NCBI GenBank assembly: GCA_002296885.1
Contig: DBIH01000256.1
Span: 1-6,949, forward strand
Reading direction: 5' to 3'
Origin: Flavobacterium sp. UBA807
GTDB taxonomy: Bacteria > Bacteroidota > Bacteroidia > Flavobacteriales > Flavobacteriaceae
DNA: 6,949 bases
In this document: piece after piece, positions 1-5,507 of the stretch
Position numbering within the stretch: position 1 is the first letter of the stretch
Layout of the letters: the number at the start of each line of letters is the position of its first letter
Notes under the pieces: generated by a model
The model's input: the letters and a program-made list of their open reading frames with translations, nothing else
What the model was told of the DNA's origin: nothing
The model's database searches: none
Program-made: the position numbers and the translations under genes

Positions 1-1
1 C

Positions 2-1063
2 TTTACAACACCAAATATCAGCTCTACCACAACTTATTATGCTGAAGCCGTAAACGGGAGCTGTATATCGGTAAGGGTACCGGTTGTTGCAACTGTAAAT
101 GTTTCACCAACAATCACATCTACAACAGATGCTACTATTTGTGGACAGGGAGGCGGAACTTTATCTGCCACGGCAAGTGCAGGAAATGTTTATTGGTATA
201 ATGTTGCAACGGGTGGTTCACCAATTGCCATCGGGACAAGCATTCCTGTTAGCGGAGCTTCATATACTTTCTATGTAGAAGCTTCAACAACGACATGTGC
301 TTCCGCAAGAGTTCCGGTAAATTACACTTATATTCCAATACCGGTAATAACTTTAGCAGGTTCAAACAGCAGATGTGGAACAGGAAGTGTGACATTGACT
401 ACAAGTTCTGATTCGGGAACGATAACATGGTACGATGCGGCGACTGGAGGAAATGTTTTGGCAACCGGAACGAGTTTTGTAACGCCAAGTTTGGCTTCAA
501 CTACTACATATTATGTTGAAGCTTCCAACGGAACCTGTCCGTCTGCATCAAGAACAGCAATAACTGCTACAATTATCACGGTTGGTGCACCGACAGGAAG
601 CGCAAATCAGCAATTCTGTAGTGGTGAGACTGTCGGTTTACTAATAATAACATCGGGATCAAATATTGTTTGGTATGATGCTGCGACAGGAGGTTCGATA
701 GTTCCGAATAATACACCATTGGTGTCGGGAACTACATATTATGCAAGTCAGAATAACGGAACCTGTGAAAGCCAAACCCGACTTGCGGTTACAGCAACTC
801 TGGGAGCCTGTCTTGGTAATGATCAATTTGAAATAAACAAGCTGAAAGTTTATCCTAATCCAACTATCGACGTTGTCAATATTTCATATACTGAAACAAT
901 TTCAAGTGTTGAAGTATTCAATTTGATAGGGCAACAGGTATTTTCAGCAGAAAATAACGCGAATGAAATTCAGGTTGATTTGACTCGTTATGCGACCGGA
1001 ACTTATTTAATAAAAGTTTCTGCCGGTGATATGACGAAGACGGTCAAAGTAATCAAAAAGTAG
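2..1063 (+). CDS. Secreted/surface Ig-like repeat protein with T9SS type A sorting domain (3' part)
   Basis: The reading frame is open from base 2 and lacks its 5' end, leaving 353 residues to a TAG at 1061. It contains three complete Ig-like modules and the tail of a fourth. Each has a Trp-Tyr-x-x-x-Thr-Gly-Gly core (Trp codons at 194, 428 and 671, spaced 78 and 81 codons) and a later T-Y-Y/F-[V/A]-x-[S/Q]-x-N-G-T-C-like strand. One Cys near the start and one near the end of each module could form a disulfide. This resembles the CHU_C-associated Ig_7 family of Bacteroidetes adhesin-like proteins. The last 75 residues or so (from base 837) match the Por_Secre_tail sorting domain: K-V-Y-P-N-P start, an E-V-F-N-L-x-G-Q strand, and a G-T-Y-L-I-K-V end followed by basic residues. 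By family knowledge the protein crosses the outer membrane by type IX secretion and is released or anchored at the cell surface. Its N-terminal activity lies outside the window. The GTG at 389 is an internal codon, not a start. Confidence 0.93.
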   Translation, partial: FTTPNISSTTTYYAEAVNGSCISVRVPVVATVNVSPTITSTTDATICGQGGGTLSATASAGNVYWYNVATGGSPIAIGTSIPVSGASYTFYVEASTTTCASARVPVNYTYIPIPVITLAGSNSRCGTGSVTLTTSSDSGTITWYDAATGGNVLATGTSFVTPSLASTTTYYVEASNGTCPSASRTAITATIITVGAPTGSANQQFCSGETVGLLIITSGSNIVWYDAATGGSIVPNNTPLVSGTTYYASQNNGTCESQTRLAVTATLGACLGNDQFEINKLKVYPNPTIDVVNISYTETISSVEVFNLIGQQVFSAENNANEIQVDLTRYATGTYLIKVSAGDMTKTVKVIKK

Positions 1064-1082
1064 TTAGTAGTTTTTTATTTTT

Positions 1083-1120
1083 AAAGAACCATTCGTTTTG
1101 GCGGATGGTTCTTTTGTTTT
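1083..1120 (+). terminator. Rho-independent terminator of the T9SS protein gene
   Basis: Arms 1083-1095 and 1102-1114 pair over 13 bp with one G-T wobble, around the six-base loop TTTTGG. The 3' arm runs into TTTTGTTTTT. It begins 20 bp after the TAG stop of the Ig-repeat gene, as expected for its transcription terminator. The upstream side is also T-rich rather than A-rich, so a bidirectional role is unlikely. Confidence 0.85.
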
Positions 1121-1139
1121 TGAAGCTTCAAAGAATTAA

Positions 1140-1157
1140 ATACGGCATTTGACGTAT
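1140..1157. promoter_or_regulatory. Small dyad ATACG-N8-CGTAT, candidate operator
   Basis: The perfect 5-bp half-sites ATACG (1140-1144) and CGTAT (1153-1157) lie in the non-coding region upstream of the response regulator gene. Such a dyad could be a protein-binding site, and the adjacent LuxR-type regulator is the obvious candidate. Short dyads also arise by chance in AT-rich DNA, so this is only a candidate. Confidence 0.2.
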
Positions 1158-1189
1158 TTCGTTTCCGAGTTTATTCCGCCAAATTTGTT

Positions 1190-1209
1190 ATATCAAGTGG
1201 TATTGATAT
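1190..1209. promoter_or_regulatory. Inverted repeat ATATCAA-N6-TTGATAT, candidate operator
   Basis: Perfect 7-bp arms at 1190-1196 and 1203-1209 are separated by GTGGTA. An overlapping alternative pairing, TTATATC (1188-1194) with GATATAA (1212-1218), is also perfect over 7 bp. The site lies about 135 bp before the response regulator start and about 35 bp before the long hairpin. No function can be proved from sequence. Confidence 0.22.
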
Positions 1210-1243
1210 TAGATATAAAATGACTTAGGTTGTTTTTATTGTT

Positions 1244-1303
1244 GTCCTTTTCATTCTGAGATTTATTCAAGCTAAATCAACAAGTTTGAAAAGGACTTTT
1301 TTT
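1244..1303 (+). terminator. Long nested hairpin with U7 tract upstream of the response regulator
   Basis: GTCCTTTTCA (1244-1253) pairs perfectly over 10 bp with TGAAAAGGAC (1287-1296). Inside it, GATTTA (1260-1265) pairs with TAAATC (1273-1278) around a seven-base loop. TTTTTTT (1297-1303) follows directly, giving an intrinsic-terminator layout on the plus strand only. It ends 39 bp before the regulator start and about 180 bp after a separate good terminator for the upstream gene. It could be a leader attenuator, the end of a short RNA starting around 1190, or a back-up terminator. TTGTTG (1239-1244) and CAACAA (1278-1283) could form a competing pairing. The outer stem is AT-rich and its loop long, so efficiency is uncertain. 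Confidence 0.5.
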
Positions 1304-1342
1304 AACACGAAAAAATCACCAAATTTGTTAAAATTCTGAACG

Positions 1343-1990
1343 ATGTCTACACGGTTAGTAATAGTTGATGATAATGTTTTCCTGCAAAAAGCCATTGCGG
1401 AAAAACTTTCTTTTTTTGATGACTTGGTGTTAAAGTTTACTGCTAATAACGGTAATGATTTGTTGGCAAAGCTCGAAAAAAATAAGAATATCGATTTGAT
1501 ACTGATGGACATTGAGATGCCGGAATGCAACGGAATTGAAGCAACAAAGCTGGTCAAATCTAAATATCCACAGCTAAAGATAATCATGCTGACGGTTTTT
1601 GATAATGATGAAAATATTTTTAATGCCATAAAAGCAGGAGCAGATGGCTATTTATTAAAAGAAGTAAATCCCAAAGAATTGCATCAGGGAATAATAGAAA
1701 CCCTAAACGGAGGAGCGGCAATGAATCCTTCTATTGCCCTCAAGACATTAAAATTACTCAGAAATCCGCATGAATTTGGAAACAGTGAGCAGGAAGATAT
1801 CAAACTTACGAGCAGAGAAATTGAGGTTTTGGAACAACTCAGCAAAGGTTTAAGCTATAATATAATTGCTGACAATCTGTTTCTTTCTCCGGGAACTGTT
1901 CGAAAACACATAGAAAATATCTACAACAAATTACAGGTTCACAACAAGCTTGAAGCTATCCAAAAAGCAAAGGATAATAAATTGATTTAA
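1343..1990 (+). CDS. NarL/LuxR-family DNA-binding response regulator
   Basis: This 215-residue two-domain protein has the usual length for the family. Residues 1-120 form a receiver domain: the acidic pair Asp9-Asp10, the predicted phospho-acceptor Asp56 in LILMDIEMP, the switch Thr84 after IIML, and the conserved Lys106 in YLLKE. Residues about 153-213 form a LuxR-type helix-turn-helix, with LTSREIEVL at its start and GTVRKHIENIYNKL as recognition helix region. By family knowledge a sensor histidine kinase phosphorylates it and it then binds DNA as a dimer. No kinase gene is adjacent inside the window, so its partner and targets are unknown. The ATG at 1343 gives a complete receiver domain. 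There is no clear Shine-Dalgarno sequence, which is normal in Bacteroidetes. The long hairpin just upstream may affect its expression. Its stop is only 2 bp from the convergent hydroxylase gene. Confidence 0.93.
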   Translation: MSTRLVIVDDNVFLQKAIAEKLSFFDDLVLKFTANNGNDLLAKLEKNKNIDLILMDIEMPECNGIEATKLVKSKYPQLKIIMLTVFDNDENIFNAIKAGADGYLLKEVNPKELHQGIIETLNGGAAMNPSIALKTLKLLRNPHEFGNSEQEDIKLTSREIEVLEQLSKGLSYNIIADNLFLSPGTVRKHIENIYNKLQVHNKLEAIQKAKDNKLI

Positions 1991-1992
1991 TA

Positions 1993-3747
1993 TTAAACCA
2001 ATTCTCCTTTAAAAATCAATTCCAAACCTCCCGAAATCAAATGAGCAATTTCAGGGCGTCTTAATTTAACGCTTTCCAAATGGTTTAATACTTTTTGAAG
2101 TAAATCGGCATCTTTATCGTGAGCCAACTCGGCAATTTCAATACTCAACAGCCAATCATTCGGATGATGTGCAGTAACTGCAGCAAAAGCTTCTTTTAAT
2201 GTAATTTGTGATTGATTGCCATCTCTTAATTGCCTTACCGCTTTATACAAACCTTCTAATTCTTCACGCTCCGGTGTTTTTTGGGCTTTAATTGTTTTAC
2301 TCGATGGTACATGGTTAATCATGTCAAAACTATTCACATCAGCCGGACCTGAAAAAGCAGAGATTACTTTTTTTCCAACGGCCATATCATAAGTTCCCCA
2401 TTCAGGTTTGAATAAAATATTATCGTTATGTGTGACGGTACAGTTTTTAAAACTGATAATAATGATTTCGCCCTGAAGATTTCGCGAACCTGTAATGATT
2501 TCACCCGAAACGGTAATGTTTCCTTCAAATTCAAGCGTTACTTTTTCGGCTTCATAAATATCGTAAGCACGCAAATCACGCGGACTCATATCTTCAATGG
2601 CAAGATTGATTCCTTTGAGTTTTCCGATAGGCGAACCAAAACCTTCAGCATGGTATTGTGTTCCGTGGCCAACCAGTTCTTTTTCACGGTATGACAAAGC
2701 AGTTTTCCCTGTCGTTTGTATGTAAACCGGTTTGCCTTCTTCTTCAATTACATTAGTAAATACACCCGAAATCTGAAGGCCGGTACTCAATTCAATGGTT
2801 CCTAATGCTTTTGACTGAATTAGTTTTTTAATGCTTGATAAACCTCCGGTGCGCAATGCCATAGTGTTGGCAAATTCTTCAAGGACCAAACTCAGATACG
2901 CAAAATCAGGAGTCACATAAAGCTGAGGCTGCGGTTTTGTAATATCAAAACTCTGATCTGCAGCCGAAATATCATAAGGTATTTTCTTTACTTCATTAGT
3001 CATGCACCAGGCACTTTCGCCTATAGATGATAACAGCCCTGCACCATATATTTTTGGGTTGTCCACACTTCCAATCAGACCATATTCTACTGTCCACCAA
3101 TGCAGATTTCTGATACGGGCCATTTCCGATAACTCACCCATATTGTTTTGCAAGAAATCCACCTGCTTTTCAGCGGCTTCAATTTCTGCCTGCGGTGTCC
3201 CTTCGGCTTCTTTCAGGATTGAAAGCAAACGAATCGCTTCATACATTTCATAATCGCGCGAAGACGATATCGCTTTGCATCCAATTTCACCAAAACGGCG
3301 TAAATATTCAGCATATTCTGGATTGGCGATGATAGGAGCATGTCCGGCACCTTCGTGAATGATATCCGGAGCTGGAGTATACTCGATATGTTCCAATTGG
3401 CGAATATCTGATGCAATCACAAGCACATTATACGCCTGAAATTCCATAAAAGCATTCGGCGGAATAAATCCGTCAACAGCAACGGCAGCCCAGCCAATTT
3501 CTTTCAGGATGCGGTTCATGCCATACATATTCGGAATAGTATCTACTTCCAAACCTGTTTTTTTCAAACCATCCAAGTAGGAATTGTGAGCCACTTTTGA
3601 AAGATAATCGACATTTTTACGCATCACATAACGCCAAACCGCCTGATTAATCGGAGTATAATCTTCATAATCCTGTGGTTTGATGAATTGCTTCAAATGT
3701 TTGGGTAATCTGTCAATCAGTGGATTGCTTTCAAATGCGTTTTCCAT
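1993..3747 (-). CDS. Biopterin-dependent aromatic amino acid hydroxylase (phenylalanine 4-monooxygenase type) with long C-terminal extension
   Basis: This 584-residue protein has a non-heme iron aromatic amino acid hydroxylase domain over residues about 1-300. Iron ligands are visible as His131 and His136 in PDIIHEGAGHAP and Glu221 in HWWTVEYGLIG. GAGLLSSIGESAWC (236-248) matches the conserved segment near the active site of animal enzymes. The expected reaction uses O2 and a tetrahydropterin to make tyrosine from phenylalanine, although tryptophan or tyrosine hydroxylation cannot be excluded. There is no N-terminal ACT regulatory domain. Residues about 305-584 form an extra region absent from short proteobacterial enzymes of roughly 260-300 residues. 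It looks strand-rich to about residue 480 and helical after 490, and I assign it no function. The ATG at 3745-3747 is the natural start. No pterin dehydratase gene is in the window. No terminator is seen beyond its stop. Confidence 0.92.
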   Translation of the reverse strand: MENAFESNPLIDRLPKHLKQFIKPQDYEDYTPINQAVWRYVMRKNVDYLSKVAHNSYLDGLKKTGLEVDTIPNMYGMNRILKEIGWAAVAVDGFIPPNAFMEFQAYNVLVIASDIRQLEHIEYTPAPDIIHEGAGHAPIIANPEYAEYLRRFGEIGCKAISSSRDYEMYEAIRLLSILKEAEGTPQAEIEAAEKQVDFLQNNMGELSEMARIRNLHWWTVEYGLIGSVDNPKIYGAGLLSSIGESAWCMTNEVKKIPYDISAADQSFDITKPQPQLYVTPDFAYLSLVLEEFANTMALRTGGLSSIKKLIQSKALGTIELSTGLQISGVFTNVIEEEGKPVYIQTTGKTALSYREKELVGHGTQYHAEGFGSPIGKLKGINLAIEDMSPRDLRAYDIYEAEKVTLEFEGNITVSGEIITGSRNLQGEIIIISFKNCTVTHNDNILFKPEWGTYDMAVGKKVISAFSGPADVNSFDMINHVPSSKTIKAQKTPEREELEGLYKAVRQLRDGNQSQITLKEAFAAVTAHHPNDWLLSIEIAELAHDKDADLLQKVLNHLESVKLRRPEIAHLISGGLELIFKGELV

Positions 3748-3762
3748 AATGTTTAGCTGTTG

Positions 3763-3778
3763 CCTGTCTGCCGACAGG
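3763..3778. repeat. Palindrome CCTGTC-TGCC-GACAGG in the hydroxylase leader
   Basis: Perfect 6-bp arms (3763-3768 and 3773-3778) enclose TGCC, and the next two outer pairs, one wobble and one Watson-Crick, extend the stem to 8. The palindrome starts 15 bp upstream of the hydroxylase ATG and is more GC-rich than its surroundings. I recall CCTGYCNGCRGG-like palindromes as dispersed repeats in Bacteroidetes genomes, so it may be a repeat insertion, or a hairpin near the translation start. Confidence 0.45.
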
Positions 3779-3788
3779 TAGATTGTGG

Positions 3789-3831
3789 GTAAATTTACAA
3801 ATCTTAACGGAAAGAAGTGTGATAAATATCA
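3789..3831. promoter_or_regulatory. Upstream region of the hydroxylase with two short palindromes
   Basis: GTAAATTTAC (3789-3798) is a perfect 10-bp palindrome, and TGATA-AA-TATCA (3820-3831) is a perfect dyad. Both lie 42-84 bp upstream of the hydroxylase ATG, where its promoter should be. On the minus strand TTAAGATTTG (within 3799-3808) resembles but does not fit the Bacteroidetes -7 element TAnnTTTG, having one extra base. No clear -33 TTG is present. Confidence 0.2.
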
Positions 3832-3850
3832 TAAAAAGCATTTAAGATTT

Positions 3851-3876
3851 TAGAAGCTAATGCTTCGCTAGTTCTA
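3851..3876. repeat. AT-rich stem-loop next to the structured intergenic repeat
   Basis: TAGAAGCTA (3851-3859) pairs with TAGTTCTA (3869-3876) apart from one bulged G. As an alternative, GAAGC-TAAT-GCTTC (3853-3866) forms a perfect short hairpin. It sits 7 bp before the structured repeat starting at 3883 and may be part of it. No T-run suitable for termination follows on the minus strand. Confidence 0.4.
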
Positions 3877-3882
3877 TCTTTA

Positions 3883-3976
3883 GGAGCTCGTGTCCGGCTG
3901 TCCGCTGTATCTTTTAGTTTGTGCTTCGACAAGCTCAGCATGACAAACTAAAAGGATGCCGCTTCCATCCGGGCTA
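3883..3976. repeat. Structured intergenic repeat, possibly a non-coding RNA or Flavobacterium dispersed repeat
   Basis: The element folds into nested stems. The outer arms AGCTCG (3885-3890) and CGGGCT (3970-3975) form 6 bp with one wobble. CGGC (3895-3898) pairs with GCCG (3958-3961). A perfect 12-bp stem, CTTTTAGTTTGT (3911-3922) with ACAAACTAAAAG (3943-3954), carries an apical loop. Within that loop GCTT-CGAC-AAGC (3923-3934) forms a small hairpin. It has no open reading frame of interest and lies between the ends of two minus-strand genes. From memory, sequences with GGAGCT, TCCGCTGTATCTTTT, AAAAGGATGCCGCT and GGGCTA blocks in this order recur between genes in Flavobacterium genomes, with a variable apical loop. 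I also recall CTTCGACAAGCTCAG as a motif in dispersed bacterial repeats. The transcribed strand and function are unknown. Confidence 0.6.
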
Positions 3977-4003
3977 AAAAAAAACTGCAACTCTCGTACT
4001 GTC
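3976..4003 (-). terminator. Probable, imperfect terminator of the deacetylase gene
   Basis: Read on the minus strand, the sequence GACAGTAC-GAGA-GTTGCAG leads into nine T residues, starting 4 bp after the TAA stop. The stem is weak, with one bulge and one mismatch. It closely resembles the sound terminator at 4806-4832 and may be a decayed relative. The long U-tract supports a termination role. Confidence 0.4.
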
Positions 4004-4007
4004 TATA

Positions 4008-4769
4008 TTATTTTTTCACCCATTTATCTAAGTCCCGTAACATATAATATTTCATATTGTTCAACCTGATGTAATTGCATACAAATTCCAAAGTTTCAAA
4101 TTTAGTTTGGTAATTAGCAGTTACTTCCTTGACCGGTTTGTGGCTGCAGAGCAAAAGGATTTTGTTGTTTTTCTTGGTGTAATCTAAAAGCTCCAACAAA
4201 TAATGGTAGCTAAAATGCACATGGCTATTGTCAATGTCAAAGGCATATACATATTTGGAACCATGAAAACAACAACCTTCTTTTTCCGGTGCATTTCCAC
4301 AAAAAGCTCGTCCGCGTATTATTTTGAAACGACTGTCAAGGGCTTTGTCTATTGCGTCGCTGCGTTCACCATAGGGATAAGCGAAGGAAGTAACATGAAA
4401 ATCTTTTTGCTTCATCGATTTTGTCATCGGATCAATCTCTTGTTTAAGATATTCCTTAATGCCGTTCTGTTTTACAAACTTGACTGCATTGTAATGATGA
4501 TACCCGTGACCTGCAATTTCGTGACCTTCCTTTTCTAACTCACTCAGTTTTTGAAGCTGAGGAGCACCAATAGAATCAATTCGACAAACATTAAAAGTCG
4601 CTTTCCAATGGTATTTTTTCAAAATTTGATTAGCTTCATACCATTCATCAACAAAAGCATCGTCAAAAGTTATAATGACTCCGGGCTGGAAGGCAGGAAC
4701 TTCTTTTTTTGAACAGGAAGAAAATGTGAAAGTAAGGGCAGAAATAAAGCAAACTATAAATTTATTCAT
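4008..4769 (-). CDS. NodB-type polysaccharide deacetylase lipoprotein
   Basis: From the chosen ATG (4767-4769) the protein has 253 residues. It begins with a basic-hydrophobic signal peptide ending in a lipobox-like F-S-S-C, with Cys19 as lipidation site. The carbohydrate esterase 4 motifs follow in order: TFDD with catalytic Asp36 and metal-binding Asp37, H-G-Y-H-H with His88 and His92 as the other metal ligands, AYPYG at 130-134, and L-C-S-H-K-P with His210 as the likely second catalytic base. It should therefore be a metal-dependent deacetylase of an N- or O-acetylated glycan, tethered to the envelope. The real substrate (peptidoglycan, chito-oligosaccharide or exopolysaccharide) is not visible. 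A longer frame to an ATG at 4833-4835 was rejected because its first codons lie in the terminator of the upstream gene and would bury the signal peptide. It sits 85 bp downstream of the DUF4136-type gene. Confidence 0.88.
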   Translation of the reverse strand: MNKFIVCFISALTFTFSSCSKKEVPAFQPGVIITFDDAFVDEWYEANQILKKYHWKATFNVCRIDSIGAPQLQKLSELEKEGHEIAGHGYHHYNAVKFVKQNGIKEYLKQEIDPMTKSMKQKDFHVTSFAYPYGERSDAIDKALDSRFKIIRGRAFCGNAPEKEGCCFHGSKYVYAFDIDNSHVHFSYHYLLELLDYTKKNNKILLLCSHKPVKEVTANYQTKFETLEFVCNYIRLNNMKYYMLRDLDKWVKK

Positions 4770-4805
4770 TGGCTGATGGGGGTATTTTAAGGTTTTAAAA
4801 ATAAT

Positions 4806-4832
4806 AAAAAAACCGCAACTTTCGTTACGGTT
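4806..4832 (-). terminator. Rho-independent terminator of the DUF4136-type lipoprotein gene
   Basis: On the minus strand AACCGTAAC (4824-4832) and GTTGCGGTT (4811-4819) form a 9-bp stem with one G-U wobble, closed by a GAAA tetraloop. The 3' arm ends in a run of seven T residues. It begins 22 bp after the TAA of the lipoprotein gene. It separates that gene from the deacetylase, which therefore needs read-through or its own promoter. Confidence 0.88.
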
Positions 4833-4854
4833 CAAAATATTCAGGACAACTTAG

Positions 4855-5388
4855 TTATTTCTTTTTTGGAGGATATTGTTCCAAGATTTTGGTAACAAAT
4901 TCTTTTATTTTTTCATCTTTTTTATTGGTGTCTTTAGTTAGGACGCCTTCGCCTTCGCCCTGCCAAATCAATTCTTTTTTCTTAGCATCAATTAAATCGA
5001 TGTATAAAGTTCCTTCGGTATATCGGTTAACTGTAGTGCTTCCGCCCCAAAGATAAGGATTCCATCCATAACCCCAGCCGTATCCCCAACCCGAATTAAA
5101 TCGGTTAACATCAACCTGTTCTCTTTCTTTGGTAAAAATATTCACCAGGATATCAGGGTTTTCGCTTTTGGTAAATCCTTTTGCAGTCAGTGCATCATCT
5201 ATAGAATGTAAAATTCTTTTTTTGTCCAAATCGGATATTTCTACTTTGTCAATACCGCTTTTGTAAAAAGCAAACGTTTTGAATTGTGTAAAATCTACTT
5301 TTTTATCATAGTCAGAATTTACTCTGACAGCATTACAGGAAGCAAGGACAAAGAGTAGGAGTAACGGTAAAATTTTTAGTGTTTTCAT
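4855..5388 (-). CDS. DUF4136-type lipoprotein
   Basis: This 177-residue protein starts with a Lys-containing n-region, a Leu-rich stretch and the lipobox L-A-S-C, with Cys18 as lipidation site. The mature part has the layout of DUF4136 proteins: V-x-x-D-Y-D near the N-terminus, F-x-x-F-K-T-F-A-F, a central D-D-A-L-x-x-K-G-F segment, N-P-D-I-L-V-N, and a late L-Y-I-D-L-I-D-A followed by L-I-W-Q-G. Residues 99-116 form a Trp/Gly/Tyr-rich loop. The lysine-rich C-terminus ends in P-P-K-K-K. The family is common in Bacteroidetes and Proteobacteria envelopes and has no established biochemical function that I know of. It is probably periplasm-facing and membrane-anchored. A terminator follows it, so it is likely monocistronic. 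Its ATG at 5386-5388 is preceded by an A-rich stretch, not a Shine-Dalgarno sequence. Confidence 0.88.
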   Translation of the reverse strand: MKTLKILPLLLLFVLASCNAVRVNSDYDKKVDFTQFKTFAFYKSGIDKVEISDLDKKRILHSIDDALTAKGFTKSENPDILVNIFTKEREQVDVNRFNSGWGYGWGYGWNPYLWGGSTTVNRYTEGTLYIDLIDAKKKELIWQGEGEGVLTKDTNKKDEKIKEFVTKILEQYPPKKK

Positions 5389-5399
5389 AGCTGTTTTTT

Positions 5400-5507
5400 T
5401 TAGAATGTTAGACTTCTTAGATTGTTAGAATCACTTCGTTCTTAGATACTTTGGAATTAATCACTAACTGCCAAATCTAAAATGTCTAAGCAGTCTAATT
5501 GGTCTAT
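5400..5507. repeat. Opposed arrays of phased TTAGA / TCTAA repeats
   Basis: TTAGA begins at 5400, 5408, 5417, 5425 and 5442, and its reverse complement TCTAA begins at 5476, 5485 and 5494, with TCTAT at 5503. Spacing is 8-9 bp except for one 17-bp step. The blocks 5408-5429 and 5476-5498 form an imperfect inverted repeat of about 22 bp around a 46-bp loop. The array fills most of the 115-bp gap between hutU and the DUF4136-type gene, and its last unit covers the hutU stop codon. It could act as a weak hutU terminator, a protein-binding array, or simply be an intergenic repeat family. Confidence 0.6.
5472..5479 (-). promoter_or_regulatory. Candidate -7 promoter element for the DUF4136-type gene
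   Basis: On the minus strand TAGATTTG matches the Bacteroidetes -7 consensus TAnnTTTG exactly. Transcription from there would leave a leader of roughly 75 nt before the ATG at 5388. No TTG is seen at the expected -33 position, and the site overlaps the TCTAA array, so the assignment is tentative. Confidence 0.35.

Larger units (their letters stand above)
1179..1330. repeat. 12-bp direct repeat CCAAATTTGTTA flanking the leader hairpin
   Basis: CCAAATTTGTTA occurs exactly at 1179-1190 and again at 1319-1330. Each copy contains the 8-bp palindrome CAAATTTG, which differs by one base from the Bacteroidetes -7 promoter element TAnnTTTG. The second copy lies just upstream of the response regulator ATG at 1343. 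No convincing -33 TTG is seen at the usual distance from either copy. They could be promoter elements or a repeated operator, and the resemblance may be chance. Confidence 0.3.

Noticed and set aside
389..391. GTG as start of a separate 224-residue gene
   Set aside because: The same frame is open to base 2 and encodes further Ig-like repeats of the same pattern, so this is an internal Val codon.
2..800. Tandem DNA repeats as a mobile or CRISPR-like array
   Set aside because: The periodicity of about 80 codons comes from protein Ig-like modules with diverged DNA, not from a nucleotide repeat array.
1267..1629. Minus-strand 120-residue frame across the response regulator start
   Set aside because: It is antisense to a well-supported receiver domain and has no recognisable protein features.
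2428..3416. Several frames overlapping the hydroxylase gene
   Set aside because: They are shadow frames of a conserved enzyme, with no domain or start context of their own.
4203..4538. Plus-strand 111-residue frame opposite the deacetylase
   Set aside because: It is antisense to the catalytic motifs of the deacetylase and looks like a chance open frame.
4770..4835. 22-residue N-terminal extension of the deacetylase
   Set aside because: It is encoded mostly by the upstream gene's terminator and precedes a perfect lipoprotein signal peptide, so the inner ATG is preferred.
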